The notes beneath the pieces were generated by a model, which was not told the DNA's origin, did no database searches, and worked only from the letters and a program-made list of their open reading frames with translations. From contig JAZGGH010000005.1 in the NCBI GenBank assembly GCA_036480335.1, positions 1 through 64,000 on the forward strand: DNA of 64,000 bases, read 5' to 3'. This document shows positions 17,204 to 25,548 of this stretch, piece after piece. How positions within the stretch are numbered: the first letter of the stretch is position 1; every line of letters begins with the position of its first letter. Source of the DNA: JAZGER01 sp036480335. GTDB taxonomy: Bacteria; Pseudomonadota; Gammaproteobacteria; DSM-19610. The position numbers and the translations under genes are program-made.

Positions 17204-18195
17204 CAGTTACGCACCCGGTAGCGAGCGCCCCGCTGTTTGAAACGTCGCCCACTGAAAAGCACATCATGCTCAATAGTTTCAAGCCCAAGTCCGTCAATCA
17301 TTCGATTGATGCAATCAATGACATCTTTGCGGTCAGAGCCATGCACCATGCAAAAGAGATTGAATGGCCATTGCGGCAGAAGGCGCGGGCGCTGGTAACA
17401 AAGGGTTACGCAATCTTGCCGACCGAGTTGTTCGCCCAGCTGATCTACTCTGGCATCGGGTACATTCCATACGACCATCGCATTGGCACGATAACCCAGT
17501 TCATGGTGACGAACCACAACCCCCAGACGTTTGATTACACCGCTGTTAATCATGCTATTCAGCTGCTCTATCACCGACCGCTCAGAGCAGCCAAGCCTTT
17601 GTGCGATTGCCTGATATGGCCGGGCAACGAGGGGAATACCACCCTGTATCACTTCGATCAGATCTTCGGCATCCTGTGTTCTGTCAGGGAGAGTTTCTTC
17701 ATGCTGGCATGTAGGCAGTTCGGCCATTACTTTTATCGATGATTGTTCATCGAGGCGCATGCGGAAACCCAGATCAATGTGATAATCCCGCAACAGCGGT
17801 AATACCAGAATTGGGTAGCCGGTTTTAGCTTCTATCCTTTTCAGTGTCTGCTCTAAATCCTGATGATCGGTCGCTGTCACCACAAACCAGAGATTATAAT
17901 GATGTTCGCGTTCGTAATTATGATTAACCTGCGGAAATTGATTGATGATTGCAGCAATCGTCTCCAGTTCAGTCACAGGAACCGCGCTAGCAGCCAGTGT
18001 GCTAACACCCACTGTATTCGGTCGAAAGACTGGCCCCACCCTGCTGACGGCACCTTTTTCCTGTAACTGTTTCAATTCGCGTAAGACAGTATCCGTTGTA
18101 GTATTCAAATCACGTGCTATTTTCTCAAATGGCAATGAGTTGAGCGGAAAGTTATGCTGAAAATCATTCAATAATCGTTGTGTCAGTTGTTCCAT
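17203..18195 (-). CDS. nirDL: NirDL: fused siroheme decarboxylase
   Basis: The 330-aa protein joins two Lrp/AsnC-like decarboxylase modules. The N-terminal NirD part (about 1-150) has SRVGPVFRPNTVGVSTL and NYEREHHYNLWFVVTA. The C-terminal NirL part (about 175-330) has KRLGVVVRHHELGYRANAM, LCYQRPRLLPQWPFNLFCMVHG and HDVLFSGRRFKQRG. Single-chain NirDL proteins are known in some denitrifiers and convert siroheme to didecarboxysiroheme. The start shares one base with the nirF stop (TAATG), which implies tight coupling. Confidence 0.92.
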   Translation of the reverse strand: MEQLTQRLLNDFQHNFPLNSLPFEKIARDLNTTTDTVLRELKQLQEKGAVSRVGPVFRPNTVGVSTLAASAVPVTELETIAAIINQFPQVNHNYEREHHYNLWFVVTATDHQDLEQTLKRIEAKTGYPILVLPLLRDYHIDLGFRMRLDEQSSIKVMAELPTCQHEETLPDRTQDAEDLIEVIQGGIPLVARPYQAIAQRLGCSERSVIEQLNSMINSGVIKRLGVVVRHHELGYRANAMVVWNVPDARVDQLGEQLGRQDCVTLCYQRPRLLPQWPFNLFCMVHGSDRKDVIDCINRMIDGLGLETIEHDVLFSGRRFKQRGARYRVRN

Positions 18196-19361
18196 TAGAG
18201 GCCCATCTTGTGTGCACGATCAGTAAAGAATATACCGCTGGGTTTTTTAGCCGGCAACGTTTTGATTCTATTCAACGTTGCCGTGTCATAAACATCAATA
18301 CGATTTTTATCTCGCACTGAAATCCATACTGCTTCACCGCGAGGGGTAAATTCCATGTGCAAAACACCTTTTCCCGGTTCAAGTGTTTTTATCAACATGT
18401 GTGATTCAACATCAATAACCTGCACAAACTGGTTATCAGGAAAAGCAAAATTTACCCAGACCTGGCGTCCATCTGGACGCGCCATAACAAATACCGGTTG
18501 CCCCTTAACTTCAATCTCATCATTCAGTGTCCAGTCACGTGTATTAACGACCAATACTTTATGCTGACCTACAGCCGGAACAAACGCCTGATCTCCGGCT
18601 AATGCCCAGCCTTCAAGGTGTGGCATTTTATACACCGGCAACTTTTCATCATGCCGTAGATAGCCTTTCAGAATTTTTCGCGCACCCTCCTCAGGGTGCC
18701 AGAGATCCACCAATGCCATACTGTCTTCGCCGAATAACCCAGCAATATAATAACGGCCATTCGGGGTAATCAATGCATCATAGGGTGCCTTGCCGATTTT
18801 TTTAATACGGATAATATCCGGTTTTCCTGGATTCGACATATCTACAATCCAGATTTGATTGCCTTCGTACAGACTGAATACAAAACGATTTCCCGGCGCA
18901 TCCACAAGCCCTACGGTTTTTGAAAGCTTGCCCGGTGCATATTCAGCAGGAATATCAGCTACCAGCTTGAGTGTCTGCGCATCGAAAATACGTACTCCAC
19001 CTGGCTCATAATTGGAAACCGCCACCAGGCTTCCATCCTGAGAGATTGCACCGCCAATACTGTTACCTGACTGCATAATACGTTTGTCGATACGGCCTGC
19101 AAGGATATCGATTTTTGTGAGCCCACCATCGCGGCCAAAAACATAGGCATATCTTTCGTCACGCGAATACACAACAGATGCATGAGACAGATCGCCAAGC
19201 CCCTCAATGGCAGCAAGCTGACTGTTGCTGCTATGCTCAACCACCAGCAGACCACCACTGGCACGTTCAACAATCACACCCATATCACCGGTACCACGCA
19301 ATTCAGTGGCACTCGCTGTTATAGAAAACAGAATGAAGCAAAATACAATTAACAATTTCAT
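18195..19361 (-). CDS. nirF: NirF: heme d1 biosynthesis protein (d1-propeller fold)
   Basis: The 388-aa periplasmic protein is related to the d1 domain of NirS and acts in a late step of heme d1 synthesis. A Sec signal peptide (about 1-18, ending TASATELRG) lacks a lipobox cysteine, so this NirF appears soluble rather than a lipoprotein as in some Pseudomonas. Eight-bladed propeller repeats run through the sequence. Conserved blocks are VFGRDGGLTKIDI, ALITPNGRYYIAGLFGEDSM, YKMPHLEGWA and VLHMEFTPRGEAVWISVRD. It overlaps nirC by 4 bases (ATGA). Confidence 0.93.
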   Translation of the reverse strand: MKLLIVFCFILFSITASATELRGTGDMGVIVERASGGLLVVEHSSNSQLAAIEGLGDLSHASVVYSRDERYAYVFGRDGGLTKIDILAGRIDKRIMQSGNSIGGAISQDGSLVAVSNYEPGGVRIFDAQTLKLVADIPAEYAPGKLSKTVGLVDAPGNRFVFSLYEGNQIWIVDMSNPGKPDIIRIKKIGKAPYDALITPNGRYYIAGLFGEDSMALVDLWHPEEGARKILKGYLRHDEKLPVYKMPHLEGWALAGDQAFVPAVGQHKVLVVNTRDWTLNDEIEVKGQPVFVMARPDGRQVWVNFAFPDNQFVQVIDVESHMLIKTLEPGKGVLHMEFTPRGEAVWISVRDKNRIDVYDTATLNRIKTLPAKKPSGIFFTDRAHKMGL

Positions 19362-19672
19362 GGCTTAACCCCGCCCTGTTTCAGATAATTTGCAATCCAG
19401 TCAATATCCATTTCTGAGATGAGATTCTTCCAGGGAGGCATGGGTGTGCCGGGACGCCCATCACGAATCGTATTTTTCAGAAAGGTATGCGATTTATTCT
19501 CCAATGCCTGTTGTGTAATCGCCGGCCCCAGACCACCCGTCAGCTTCATACCATGGCAGGATCCACAGTCCTGATGGATCAATTCCTGTAATTCCGCCTG
19601 CCGCAGCGTTGAAACAGATTCAGCCAGGAGACTGTTCATGCCCAGAACAAGCAGTAATGGATAACTACGCAT
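19358..19672 (-). CDS. nirC: NirC: small periplasmic c-type cytochrome
   Basis: The 104-aa monohaem cytochrome has a signal peptide (about 1-17), the haem site CGSCH (36-40), GGLGPAI and a Met in GTPMPPW as likely axial ligand. NirC is thought to serve heme d1 maturation or to donate electrons to NirS. It lies 19 bases downstream of the hemerythrin gene and overlaps nirF. Confidence 0.9.
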   Translation of the reverse strand: MRSYPLLLVLGMNSLLAESVSTLRQAELQELIHQDCGSCHGMKLTGGLGPAITQQALENKSHTFLKNTIRDGRPGTPMPPWKNLISEMDIDWIANYLKQGGVKP

Positions 19673-19691
19673 GTGAATCCCCTTGAAATGA

Positions 19692-20261
19692 TTAATGCTG
19701 TTCCCTTCGCTGCAGGGTCTCGCTGTACTTCTGATCTGTGCCGTTGATATGTGCTATCAACCAGTCTCTCAGAAACAGGGAAATATCTTCCAGGGTTTTG
19801 TACCCTCGAGCTTCATAATCCACCAGGAACCGGTCCAGCTTAGCAATCATATCTCGATGTTGCTGGCGATGAGCTTTCAGATCCGGATAATTCGCCTCCT
19901 CCATCATTTTCTCTTCGCGGTCGAAGTGATATTTCGTATAGGCAACCAGTTCATCCAATGCTTCTTTCTCAAATTTTGAGTCAGTCCGATACTGAATACT
20001 CGTTTGCATTTTATTGATCAGATTCAATAGTTTTTTATGATCGTCATCAAGAACATCCACACCCACGCTGTATTGATCTTTCCAGACCACAAACTGCTTT
20101 TTTTCCTGTAGGGTGAAATACACCGGAATAATCAACAAGGCGAGCACCAGCAGCCAGGGCACCAGATTGGTTGCGCCTAATGCATAAAAAGCAAGTACAG
20201 CAGCAACCAGCAGGATACCCACCAGAAAACTCACCATCAGCATCTTCATGGTTTCACGCAT
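19692..20261 (-). CDS. Membrane-anchored bacteriohemerythrin in the nir operon
   Basis: Two N-terminal membrane helices (about 8-28 and 33-51) are followed by a cytoplasmic hemerythrin domain. All seven di-iron ligands can be placed: H75, H112, E116 (HxxxE), H131, H135 (HxxxH), H171 and D176 (HxxxxD). Hemerythrins bind O2 and can react with NO. Position between an EB_dh cytochrome and nirC in a nitrite reductase operon suggests O2/NO scavenging or sensing, or iron delivery, at the membrane. This is not a standard nir gene. A gap of only 8 bases to the upstream gene supports cotranscription. Confidence 0.92.
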   Translation of the reverse strand: MRETMKMLMVSFLVGILLVAAVLAFYALGATNLVPWLLVLALLIIPVYFTLQEKKQFVVWKDQYSVGVDVLDDDHKKLLNLINKMQTSIQYRTDSKFEKEALDELVAYTKYHFDREEKMMEEANYPDLKAHRQQHRDMIAKLDRFLVDYEARGYKTLEDISLFLRDWLIAHINGTDQKYSETLQRREQH

Positions 20262-20269
20262 AATGGTGA

Positions 20270-21259
20270 CTACTTCGCAACTGCATTGATTTCTGCTTCA
20301 TCATTATCGAAGCCCAGTTTGTAACCCAACGAGACATGATGAAAACGTGCTGCACTGTAATCGTCATGAATCGCAAACCCCATGTTATAAATCTTATCCA
20401 GCGCCATACTGATATCACCCGGTTTGTCAGATTTCAGCTTACGGCGCATTTCAATGACCCACATACCAGTATCAAGACCACCTTTGAATTCCACACCCTG
20501 TCCACCGCTCATCATACGGTCTGCGAGGATATGTCCATCTTCTGTCTTGCCACTGGCCGGAAAATAGCGCAACAAATCCATAAAATGGCCATTTTTCATT
20601 TCAGTAGTAAGATCACCATCGGCTTTTCGTTTATCCCAGCCACCGCGTTTCTTGCCACCCTTACCCTTTATTTCCACCTCAGTACGGCTTTCTGTCAGGT
20701 ATTTACTGGCTTTCGAATCAGCTTCACCAGGCATGCTTTTCAGATCATCATGGCAAGTACCCCAGCAACCAGACTGAGCGGCATATTCAACATCATCAGT
20801 GGCAAACATAATCGCCAGTTTTGCCTGGTTATCCGGGTCCATTTTCCCACCATCTACAAATGGAGCTGGCGCATGGTCGCTCTCTTCCCATTCAAATCGC
20901 AGGTATAAATAATCTGCATCATGCAGTGCTTTGACGCTTACAGGAATACTGCCCGGCTTATCTGGAATAGGCGTGGGTTCAAGTTTTTCACCACTAACAA
21001 TGAGTTCACCCATTTTCTCAATTTCTTCAGCATGGCAGTCGAAGCAACGATCACCTGCTTTATGGAAAGCCCTTGCACCACCGTGATCTTTACCTGTAAG
21101 CGCCCATTCCATGGATGATTGCCCAGGATAAAGCAAGTAAATTTCACGTTCTGGTGCTTTGTCCCAATCAAGCCCAAAACCTTCAGCTGATACCGATATG
21201 GGTAATACCAAAGCCAGAACGCACCCTATTATAGAATTCGTCAATATTGTATTTTTCAT
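20270..21259 (-). CDS. Periplasmic EB_dh-domain haem protein with CxxCH and CX3CH motifs
   Basis: The 329-aa secreted protein (signal peptide about 1-26, ending SVSAEG) is related to the haem-binding domain of ethylbenzene dehydrogenase gamma subunits (EB_dh-type). It has one standard haem c motif CFDCH (73-77) and a second cysteine pair CWGTCH (166-171), spaced as CX3CH. It is closely paralogous to the C-terminal half of the next gene, sharing LLYPGQSSMEWAL, DHGGAR, DPDN..KLAIMFATDD and FHHVSLGY. ATG 21259 with GGAGAA upstream is preferred to GTG 21262. It probably relays electrons in the periplasm. The partner is unknown. Confidence 0.82.
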   Translation of the reverse strand: MKNTILTNSIIGCVLALVLPISVSAEGFGLDWDKAPEREIYLLYPGQSSMEWALTGKDHGGARAFHKAGDRCFDCHAEEIEKMGELIVSGEKLEPTPIPDKPGSIPVSVKALHDADYLYLRFEWEESDHAPAPFVDGGKMDPDNQAKLAIMFATDDVEYAAQSGCWGTCHDDLKSMPGEADSKASKYLTESRTEVEIKGKGGKKRGGWDKRKADGDLTTEMKNGHFMDLLRYFPASGKTEDGHILADRMMSGGQGVEFKGGLDTGMWVIEMRRKLKSDKPGDISMALDKIYNMGFAIHDDYSAARFHHVSLGYKLGFDNDEAEINAVAK

Positions 21260-21285
21260 CACTAATTCTCCTGTCCTTTCTTAAA

Positions 21286-23073
21286 TTATTTGCCGACAGC
21301 ATTGACTTCAGCTTCCGGATTATCAAAGCCCAGACGATAACCCAGTGAAACATGATGGAAGCGTGCATTGGTGTAATCGTCATGGATGGCAAAACCAAAA
21401 TTGTAAACCTTGCCCTGCGCAAAACTGATATCACCAACGTTAGTGGATGTCAGCTTTCTGCTCATTTCTACAATCCAGTTATCACCTTCCTTGTATCCGT
21501 TAAACACAACACCCTGACCACCCTGCATGTCACGATCTGCCAGCACATGACCATCTTCGGTCTTGCCACTGTCTGAACTGTAACGTAATAGATCCATATA
21601 ATGATGTTGATCCATTTCAGACTTTAGATCTGAATCTGGTTTACGCTTATCCCAACCACCACGTTTCTTTCCACCCCTGCCTTTAATTTCAATATCAGTT
21701 CGGCTCTCACTAATGTATTTTGTTACCTTATCATCCGGCGCATCCGGCATAGTGCGTAGATCATGATGGCATGTTCCCCAACAGCCAGCCTTGGATACGT
21801 ATTGCATGTCGTCGGTAGCAAACATAATGGCCAGTTTCATCTGGTTATCCGGATCCATTTTTCCATCTTCAGCAAAGGGTGCAGGGGTATGTGCAGAATC
21901 TGGCCATTCAAAACGCATATACAAATTCTCAGAATCATGAGCAGCCTGCACCTTGACCGGGATATGGCCGCGTTTACCAGGGATAGGCGTCGGCTCTATC
22001 TTCTCACCACTGACTATCTTTTTACCCATGTCTTCAATCTCGTTATCATGGCAATCAACGCAGCGGTCACCTGCCTTGGTAAAAGGACGAGCGCCACCAT
22101 GATCCCTGCCATTGAGCGCCCACTCCATAGAAGACTGCCCCGGATATAGCAGGCTAATCTCGCGAGAGGGAACATCTGACCAGTCTACGTTGATCGTTGC
22201 AGTAGATGCCGTCGTCTTTTGTGTAGCCACTTTTGTACCTGAATCATCCTTCGCTACTGCTGTTGCTGCTGCAGTAGTCGCTGCCACAACAGGTGCTGCA
22301 CTAGCAGCCTGTTTCAATGCCTTTTCTACCGCTCTATCAATTCGTTTTTTCTGCTTCTCTTTTTCTTTCGCCTTTTTCTTCTTTGCTTTATCTTTTGCAG
22401 CAGACTCTTCCTCTTCTGCCTGCTTCATACCATCAAGAAATAACTGTGGTACTTCTCTAATAAATTCTGGATTTGGTGCTTCAAGCTCCTCAAGCTCCTC
22501 ATCGGTCAACAGATCGCGCACTCCTTTATGGGCTATCCCTTTGTGGCAATCTATACAGGTCTGACCCGTTTCAAAAGCATTCAGGTGCTGCTTGCGCGCT
22601 CTTGGTTTCTGAAATCTGGGATTCATGGATTCAAAGTTATGACAGTTACGGCATTCACGTGAATCTGTTTCTTTCATGGTTTTCCACACACGTTTGGCCA
22701 TCTCCAGACGGTGCTTATCAAATTTTTCCGGAGTACCGACTGTCCCCAGAATCTTGTGGAACACCTCATTACTGGCCTGGATCTTGCGTTTTACCTTATG
22801 AATCCAGGGGTCCGGTACGTGGCAATCCGAACAAACCGCCCTGACACCGGTACGGTTTGAATAATGAATAGTAGGTTTATATTCCTGATACACATTTTCT
22901 TCCATTTCATGACAACTGATGCAGAAATTCAATGTGTTAGTCGCTTCCATTGCGGTATTAAAACCACCCCAAAAAATAACACCCGCTAGAAACAACAATA
23001 AAGCACCACCGATAGTCGCGCCGAACAATACACGGCGGGAGAAAAAACCGGGTTTTTTATAGCTGTCTGCCAT
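21286..23073 (-). CDS. NapC/NirT tetrahaem cytochrome fused to an EB_dh haem domain, 595 aa
   Basis: The N-terminal part (about 1-190) is a NapC/NirT-type quinol dehydrogenase: one membrane helix (about 14-36) and four haem c sites CISCH (51-55), CSDCH (81-85), CRNCH (141-145) and CIDCH (173-177). A Lys/Glu/Ala-rich linker (about 215-293) follows, partly able to form a coiled coil. The C-terminal EB_dh domain (about 295-595) holds CVDCH (338-342) and CWGTCH (431-436, CX3CH). NirT-like proteins pass electrons from quinol to periplasmic reductases, so this fusion directly behind nirS is a candidate dedicated electron path to cytochrome cd1. The fusion is not the standard NirT (about 200 aa). 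AGGTACC precedes the ATG. Confidence 0.9.
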   Translation of the reverse strand: MADSYKKPGFFSRRVLFGATIGGALLLFLAGVIFWGGFNTAMEATNTLNFCISCHEMEENVYQEYKPTIHYSNRTGVRAVCSDCHVPDPWIHKVKRKIQASNEVFHKILGTVGTPEKFDKHRLEMAKRVWKTMKETDSRECRNCHNFESMNPRFQKPRARKQHLNAFETGQTCIDCHKGIAHKGVRDLLTDEELEELEAPNPEFIREVPQLFLDGMKQAEEEESAAKDKAKKKKAKEKEKQKKRIDRAVEKALKQAASAAPVVAATTAAATAVAKDDSGTKVATQKTTASTATINVDWSDVPSREISLLYPGQSSMEWALNGRDHGGARPFTKAGDRCVDCHDNEIEDMGKKIVSGEKIEPTPIPGKRGHIPVKVQAAHDSENLYMRFEWPDSAHTPAPFAEDGKMDPDNQMKLAIMFATDDMQYVSKAGCWGTCHHDLRTMPDAPDDKVTKYISESRTDIEIKGRGGKKRGGWDKRKPDSDLKSEMDQHHYMDLLRYSSDSGKTEDGHVLADRDMQGGQGVVFNGYKEGDNWIVEMSRKLTSTNVGDISFAQGKVYNFGFAIHDDYTNARFHHVSLGYRLGFDNPEAEVNAVGK

Positions 23074-23120
23074 GATAGGTACCTGTTGTTATTTAGTGAG
23101 TAAAACAGCGATTCAAAGAT

Positions 23121-23142
23121 GGTGGGCAGTTGCCTGCCCACC
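23121..23142 (-). promoter_or_regulatory. Intercistronic hairpin between nirS and the NirT fusion
   Basis: Arms GGTGGGCA (23121-23128) and TGCCCACC (23135-23142) form a perfect 8-bp GC-rich stem with a 6-base loop. No T-run follows on the minus strand, so it looks like an mRNA-stabilising or partial-attenuation hairpin that keeps nirS message high relative to downstream genes, rather than a full terminator. Confidence 0.6.
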
Positions 23143-23160
23143 TGTTTGCTGAACAATGAA

Positions 23161-24804
23161 TCAGGTTACGTGATGAACCCGGTTATAGACGTTAAACTTG
23201 CCGGTTGGTGCATACAATCCTTTGATACGTCCAATCTCTTCCAGAGTTTTGGTATCATAGATAATGATTTCACCATTTGGCTCCTTGCTGTCCTTACGAT
23301 TCCAGACCGAGGTCCATACTTCTGAACCGTCACTGTTAAACTCGATATGTACAGCAGCATAGCCTTCTGTGGTTGTCAGCTGAATGGTCTTAACAATCTT
23401 GCCTGTCTTCTTATCAATCACCTTCATGCTTTGCTGTACTTCAGGATCGGGATGCTTAGTCTGATCAGCCCACACATAATCTGACTTTGGATGGGTACGC
23501 AGGAAGACTCCAGGACCATCTGTTTCAACTTCATAACAGATTTTCCAGGCATTATCCGGATGACCCTTGGGGTCATTACCCCAGACGGTGATCTTGCCAA
23601 CACCCAGATGAGTGGTGCCTGAAACTGGACCACATTTTGGATCATTCCAGTTTGCGCCAGGGCCAGGATGGGGTTTCTTGTCAACATCAATCATAGCTTC
23701 CAGTTTTCTGGTCTTGGTATCAATAACCACCATTTTGTCGGATGCATTCGCTGCAATCTGGAAGTAGCGACCAGTCGGGTCATAAAAACCATCATGCAAA
23801 TACTTGGCAGAATCAATCTTGGTGATTTGCAGATTTTCTATATCAGAATAATCTACCTGCCACATCTGACCCAGTTCCTTCATTGAAACCAGCCAGCTTG
23901 GTGCCATGGGAGTATCGTAAACAGCGGCCACGCGTGATTCGTTGACATACTCACCATCAACATTGACACCACGAGAAGACACGACTTTCAACGGCTGCAT
24001 TGTTTCAGCTTCCAGTATGACGAAATGCGGTGGCCAGTAAGCACCTCCAATAACGTACTTACCGTCACCTGAAACAGCCACATCACGGGCATCGTAGGCA
24101 ACCTGTACCTGAGCGACTTTCATTTTCTCCGGTGTTTGCCAGAGATCAACCTTCGTCATCATGCCGTCACGCCCCATGATGTACCAGAAACGTCCAGGAT
24201 CTTTTGATTTGAGAGTGTCATGATGTTCAACGGCCTTGAGTACATGCACCGCATAACCGGTAGAGATATGTGCTACTACTTCTTTCTTGTCGCCATCAAT
24301 AATCGCAATTTTTCCCACATCACGCTCAATTACCAGGAAGAAGTTCTTCCAATTACGGTCATGCATGGGCTTGCTGGGATAATCTTTGGGTTCAATAAAT
24401 ACTTTATGGCGCTCTTTCATCAAAGCAAGCGACATTTCAGGTGGAATAGGCGGTTCGTGCTGGATGTAACGAGCCAACAGATTGATCTCATCCTTGGTAA
24501 AGATGTCATCAAAATTGTTCATGCCACCTTCAGTACCGTAAGTAATGATTTTCTGCAGTTTGTTGGTACCGGCCTTGAGGGTATTCTTAGGCTCCAGGTT
24601 TTTACCCGTTGCACCTTTACGCAAAACACCATGACAACCAGCACAACGCTGGAAATACAGTGATTTTGCCTGCTCAAATTCGGCTTCAGATATTTCGGGA
24701 GCTTTACCAGCTTTCGCCTCGGATAATACTTCGAATGCAACCGTGGATAAACCCAGACCGATTGCAAGGCTCAACGCAGTAACGCTGAAATGCTTGTGTT
24801 TCAT
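23161..24804 (-). CDS. nirS: Cytochrome cd1 nitrite reductase
   Basis: NirS is the periplasmic homodimer that reduces nitrite to nitric oxide at heme d1 with electrons from its own haem c. The 547-aa protein has a signal peptide (about 1-32), haem c site CAGCH (54-58), and an eight-bladed d1 propeller. Key blocks are WYIMGRDGMMTKVDLW, VIGGAYWPPH, and the active-site histidine regions in GTTHLGVGKITVWG and FLRTHPKSDYVWAD. ATG 24804 has GGAGA 7 bases upstream, and the longer frame to 24888 would run into the FNR-type box. It leads the operon down to nirJ. Confidence 0.97.
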   Translation of the reverse strand: MKHKHFSVTALSLAIGLGLSTVAFEVLSEAKAGKAPEISEAEFEQAKSLYFQRCAGCHGVLRKGATGKNLEPKNTLKAGTNKLQKIITYGTEGGMNNFDDIFTKDEINLLARYIQHEPPIPPEMSLALMKERHKVFIEPKDYPSKPMHDRNWKNFFLVIERDVGKIAIIDGDKKEVVAHISTGYAVHVLKAVEHHDTLKSKDPGRFWYIMGRDGMMTKVDLWQTPEKMKVAQVQVAYDARDVAVSGDGKYVIGGAYWPPHFVILEAETMQPLKVVSSRGVNVDGEYVNESRVAAVYDTPMAPSWLVSMKELGQMWQVDYSDIENLQITKIDSAKYLHDGFYDPTGRYFQIAANASDKMVVIDTKTRKLEAMIDVDKKPHPGPGANWNDPKCGPVSGTTHLGVGKITVWGNDPKGHPDNAWKICYEVETDGPGVFLRTHPKSDYVWADQTKHPDPEVQQSMKVIDKKTGKIVKTIQLTTTEGYAAVHIEFNSDGSEVWTSVWNRKDSKEPNGEIIIYDTKTLEEIGRIKGLYAPTGKFNVYNRVHHVT

Positions 24805-24887
24805 GTTCCATCTCCAATCATTGAGAATGAAAAACCACCTCTTGCGAGGATCAGAAGAGACCGTACTTCTCAAGTGGTTTTCAGGCA

Positions 24888-24901
24888 TTGATTTATATCA
24901 A
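24888..24901. promoter_or_regulatory. FNR/DNR-type box upstream of nirS
   Basis: The palindrome is TTGAT-TTAT-ATCAA, a perfect match, centred 90.5 bp before the nirS ATG. On the minus strand a -10-like TACGGT lies about 30 bases downstream of the centre, fitting class II activation by an FNR/DNR family regulator. The rest of the gap to the cytochrome gene (24902-25000) has only a diverged half-site near 24950 and no clear terminator. Confidence 0.88.
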
Positions 24902-25000
24902 GCAGGCAGACCGTTTTATCTGCTGCAGAGAATTACATCGTGTGAATCTGAGCTATATCAAATAACATCAGTCATTAATGAAGGGATGAAACAGGAAAAA

Positions 25001-25495
25001 CTATTTTGATGAGGAATTCGGCAGGGATACAGGATTGTCGCTAAGGGTACGCAAAAAAGCAATCAGACTGGCGCGTGATTTATCACTTTTAATACCGCGA
25101 AAATTCATTGCTAATCCAGGAACAGCTTGATCGGTTCTTGTCAGGTAATAATTTAATGCAGCGAGATTCCAGCGATGCCCAGAACCACGCATAGCATCAG
25201 AAAATTCAAAACCGGGCACACTGCCTGCCTTGCGACCAATAATATTCCAGAGATGTGGCCCTTTCCAGTGACCACCTGACTGCTCATGCTCATGGCAAGA
25301 CGAACATTTACGCATGAAGATGACTTCACCTTTTTCCACATCCGCTTCATTCAGAAGCAGTATGAATTCCTGGCTTAACTGAGGTTCGAATTCTGCCAAC
25401 GATTTTCCAGCGCCATTAGCAGAGGCAGGCCCAACAGCAACTGCCAGTAACAGGAATAATGAGGCCAACGGATACAGTTTTTTCAGATTCATCAT
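25001..25495 (-). CDS. Class I periplasmic cytochrome c (c2/c550-like)
   Basis: The protein of about 164 aa has a signal peptide (about 1-27), a haem site CSSCH (64-68) and GPHLWNIIGRKAG. A Met in GLAMNFRGI is the probable sixth ligand, as in mitochondrial-type/c2 cytochromes. It probably donates electrons to NirS or NorC. The start is set at the first of two adjacent ATGs (25495/25492), which puts the signal peptide at the very N-terminus. It is the last gene of the upstream set SNase-triheme-nirN-nirV-like-cyt c and lies about 200 bp before nirS. Confidence 0.85.
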   Translation of the reverse strand: MMNLKKLYPLASLFLLLAVAVGPASANGAGKSLAEFEPQLSQEFILLLNEADVEKGEVIFMRKCSSCHEHEQSGGHWKGPHLWNIIGRKAGSVPGFEFSDAMRGSGHRWNLAALNYYLTRTDQAVPGLAMNFRGIKSDKSRASLIAFLRTLSDNPVSLPNSSSK

Positions 25496-25548
25496 GGTCA
25501 GGATACTCACAGAATATAAGGGCAAATTTTTATTAACTCTATCACAGG

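Noticed and set aside
16261..18195. Lrp/AsnC transcription regulators
   Set aside because: The fold is Lrp-like, but sequence motifs and operon order identify siroheme decarboxylase subunits NirDL, NirG and NirH.
15200..24663. Many plus-strand frames of 60-190 codons across the nir genes
   Set aside because: They are antisense shadows of well-recognised minus-strand nir and cytochrome genes and show no domain signature.
24805..24888. N-terminal extension of nirS to 24888
   Set aside because: The extra 28 residues precede a proper signal peptide at ATG 24804 (GGAGA upstream), and the region is promoter DNA with the FNR-type box at its edge.
24949..24962. Second FNR-like site in the nirS upstream region
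   Set aside because: Only one half (TTGAT on the minus strand) matches. The other half is diverged, so it is not called.
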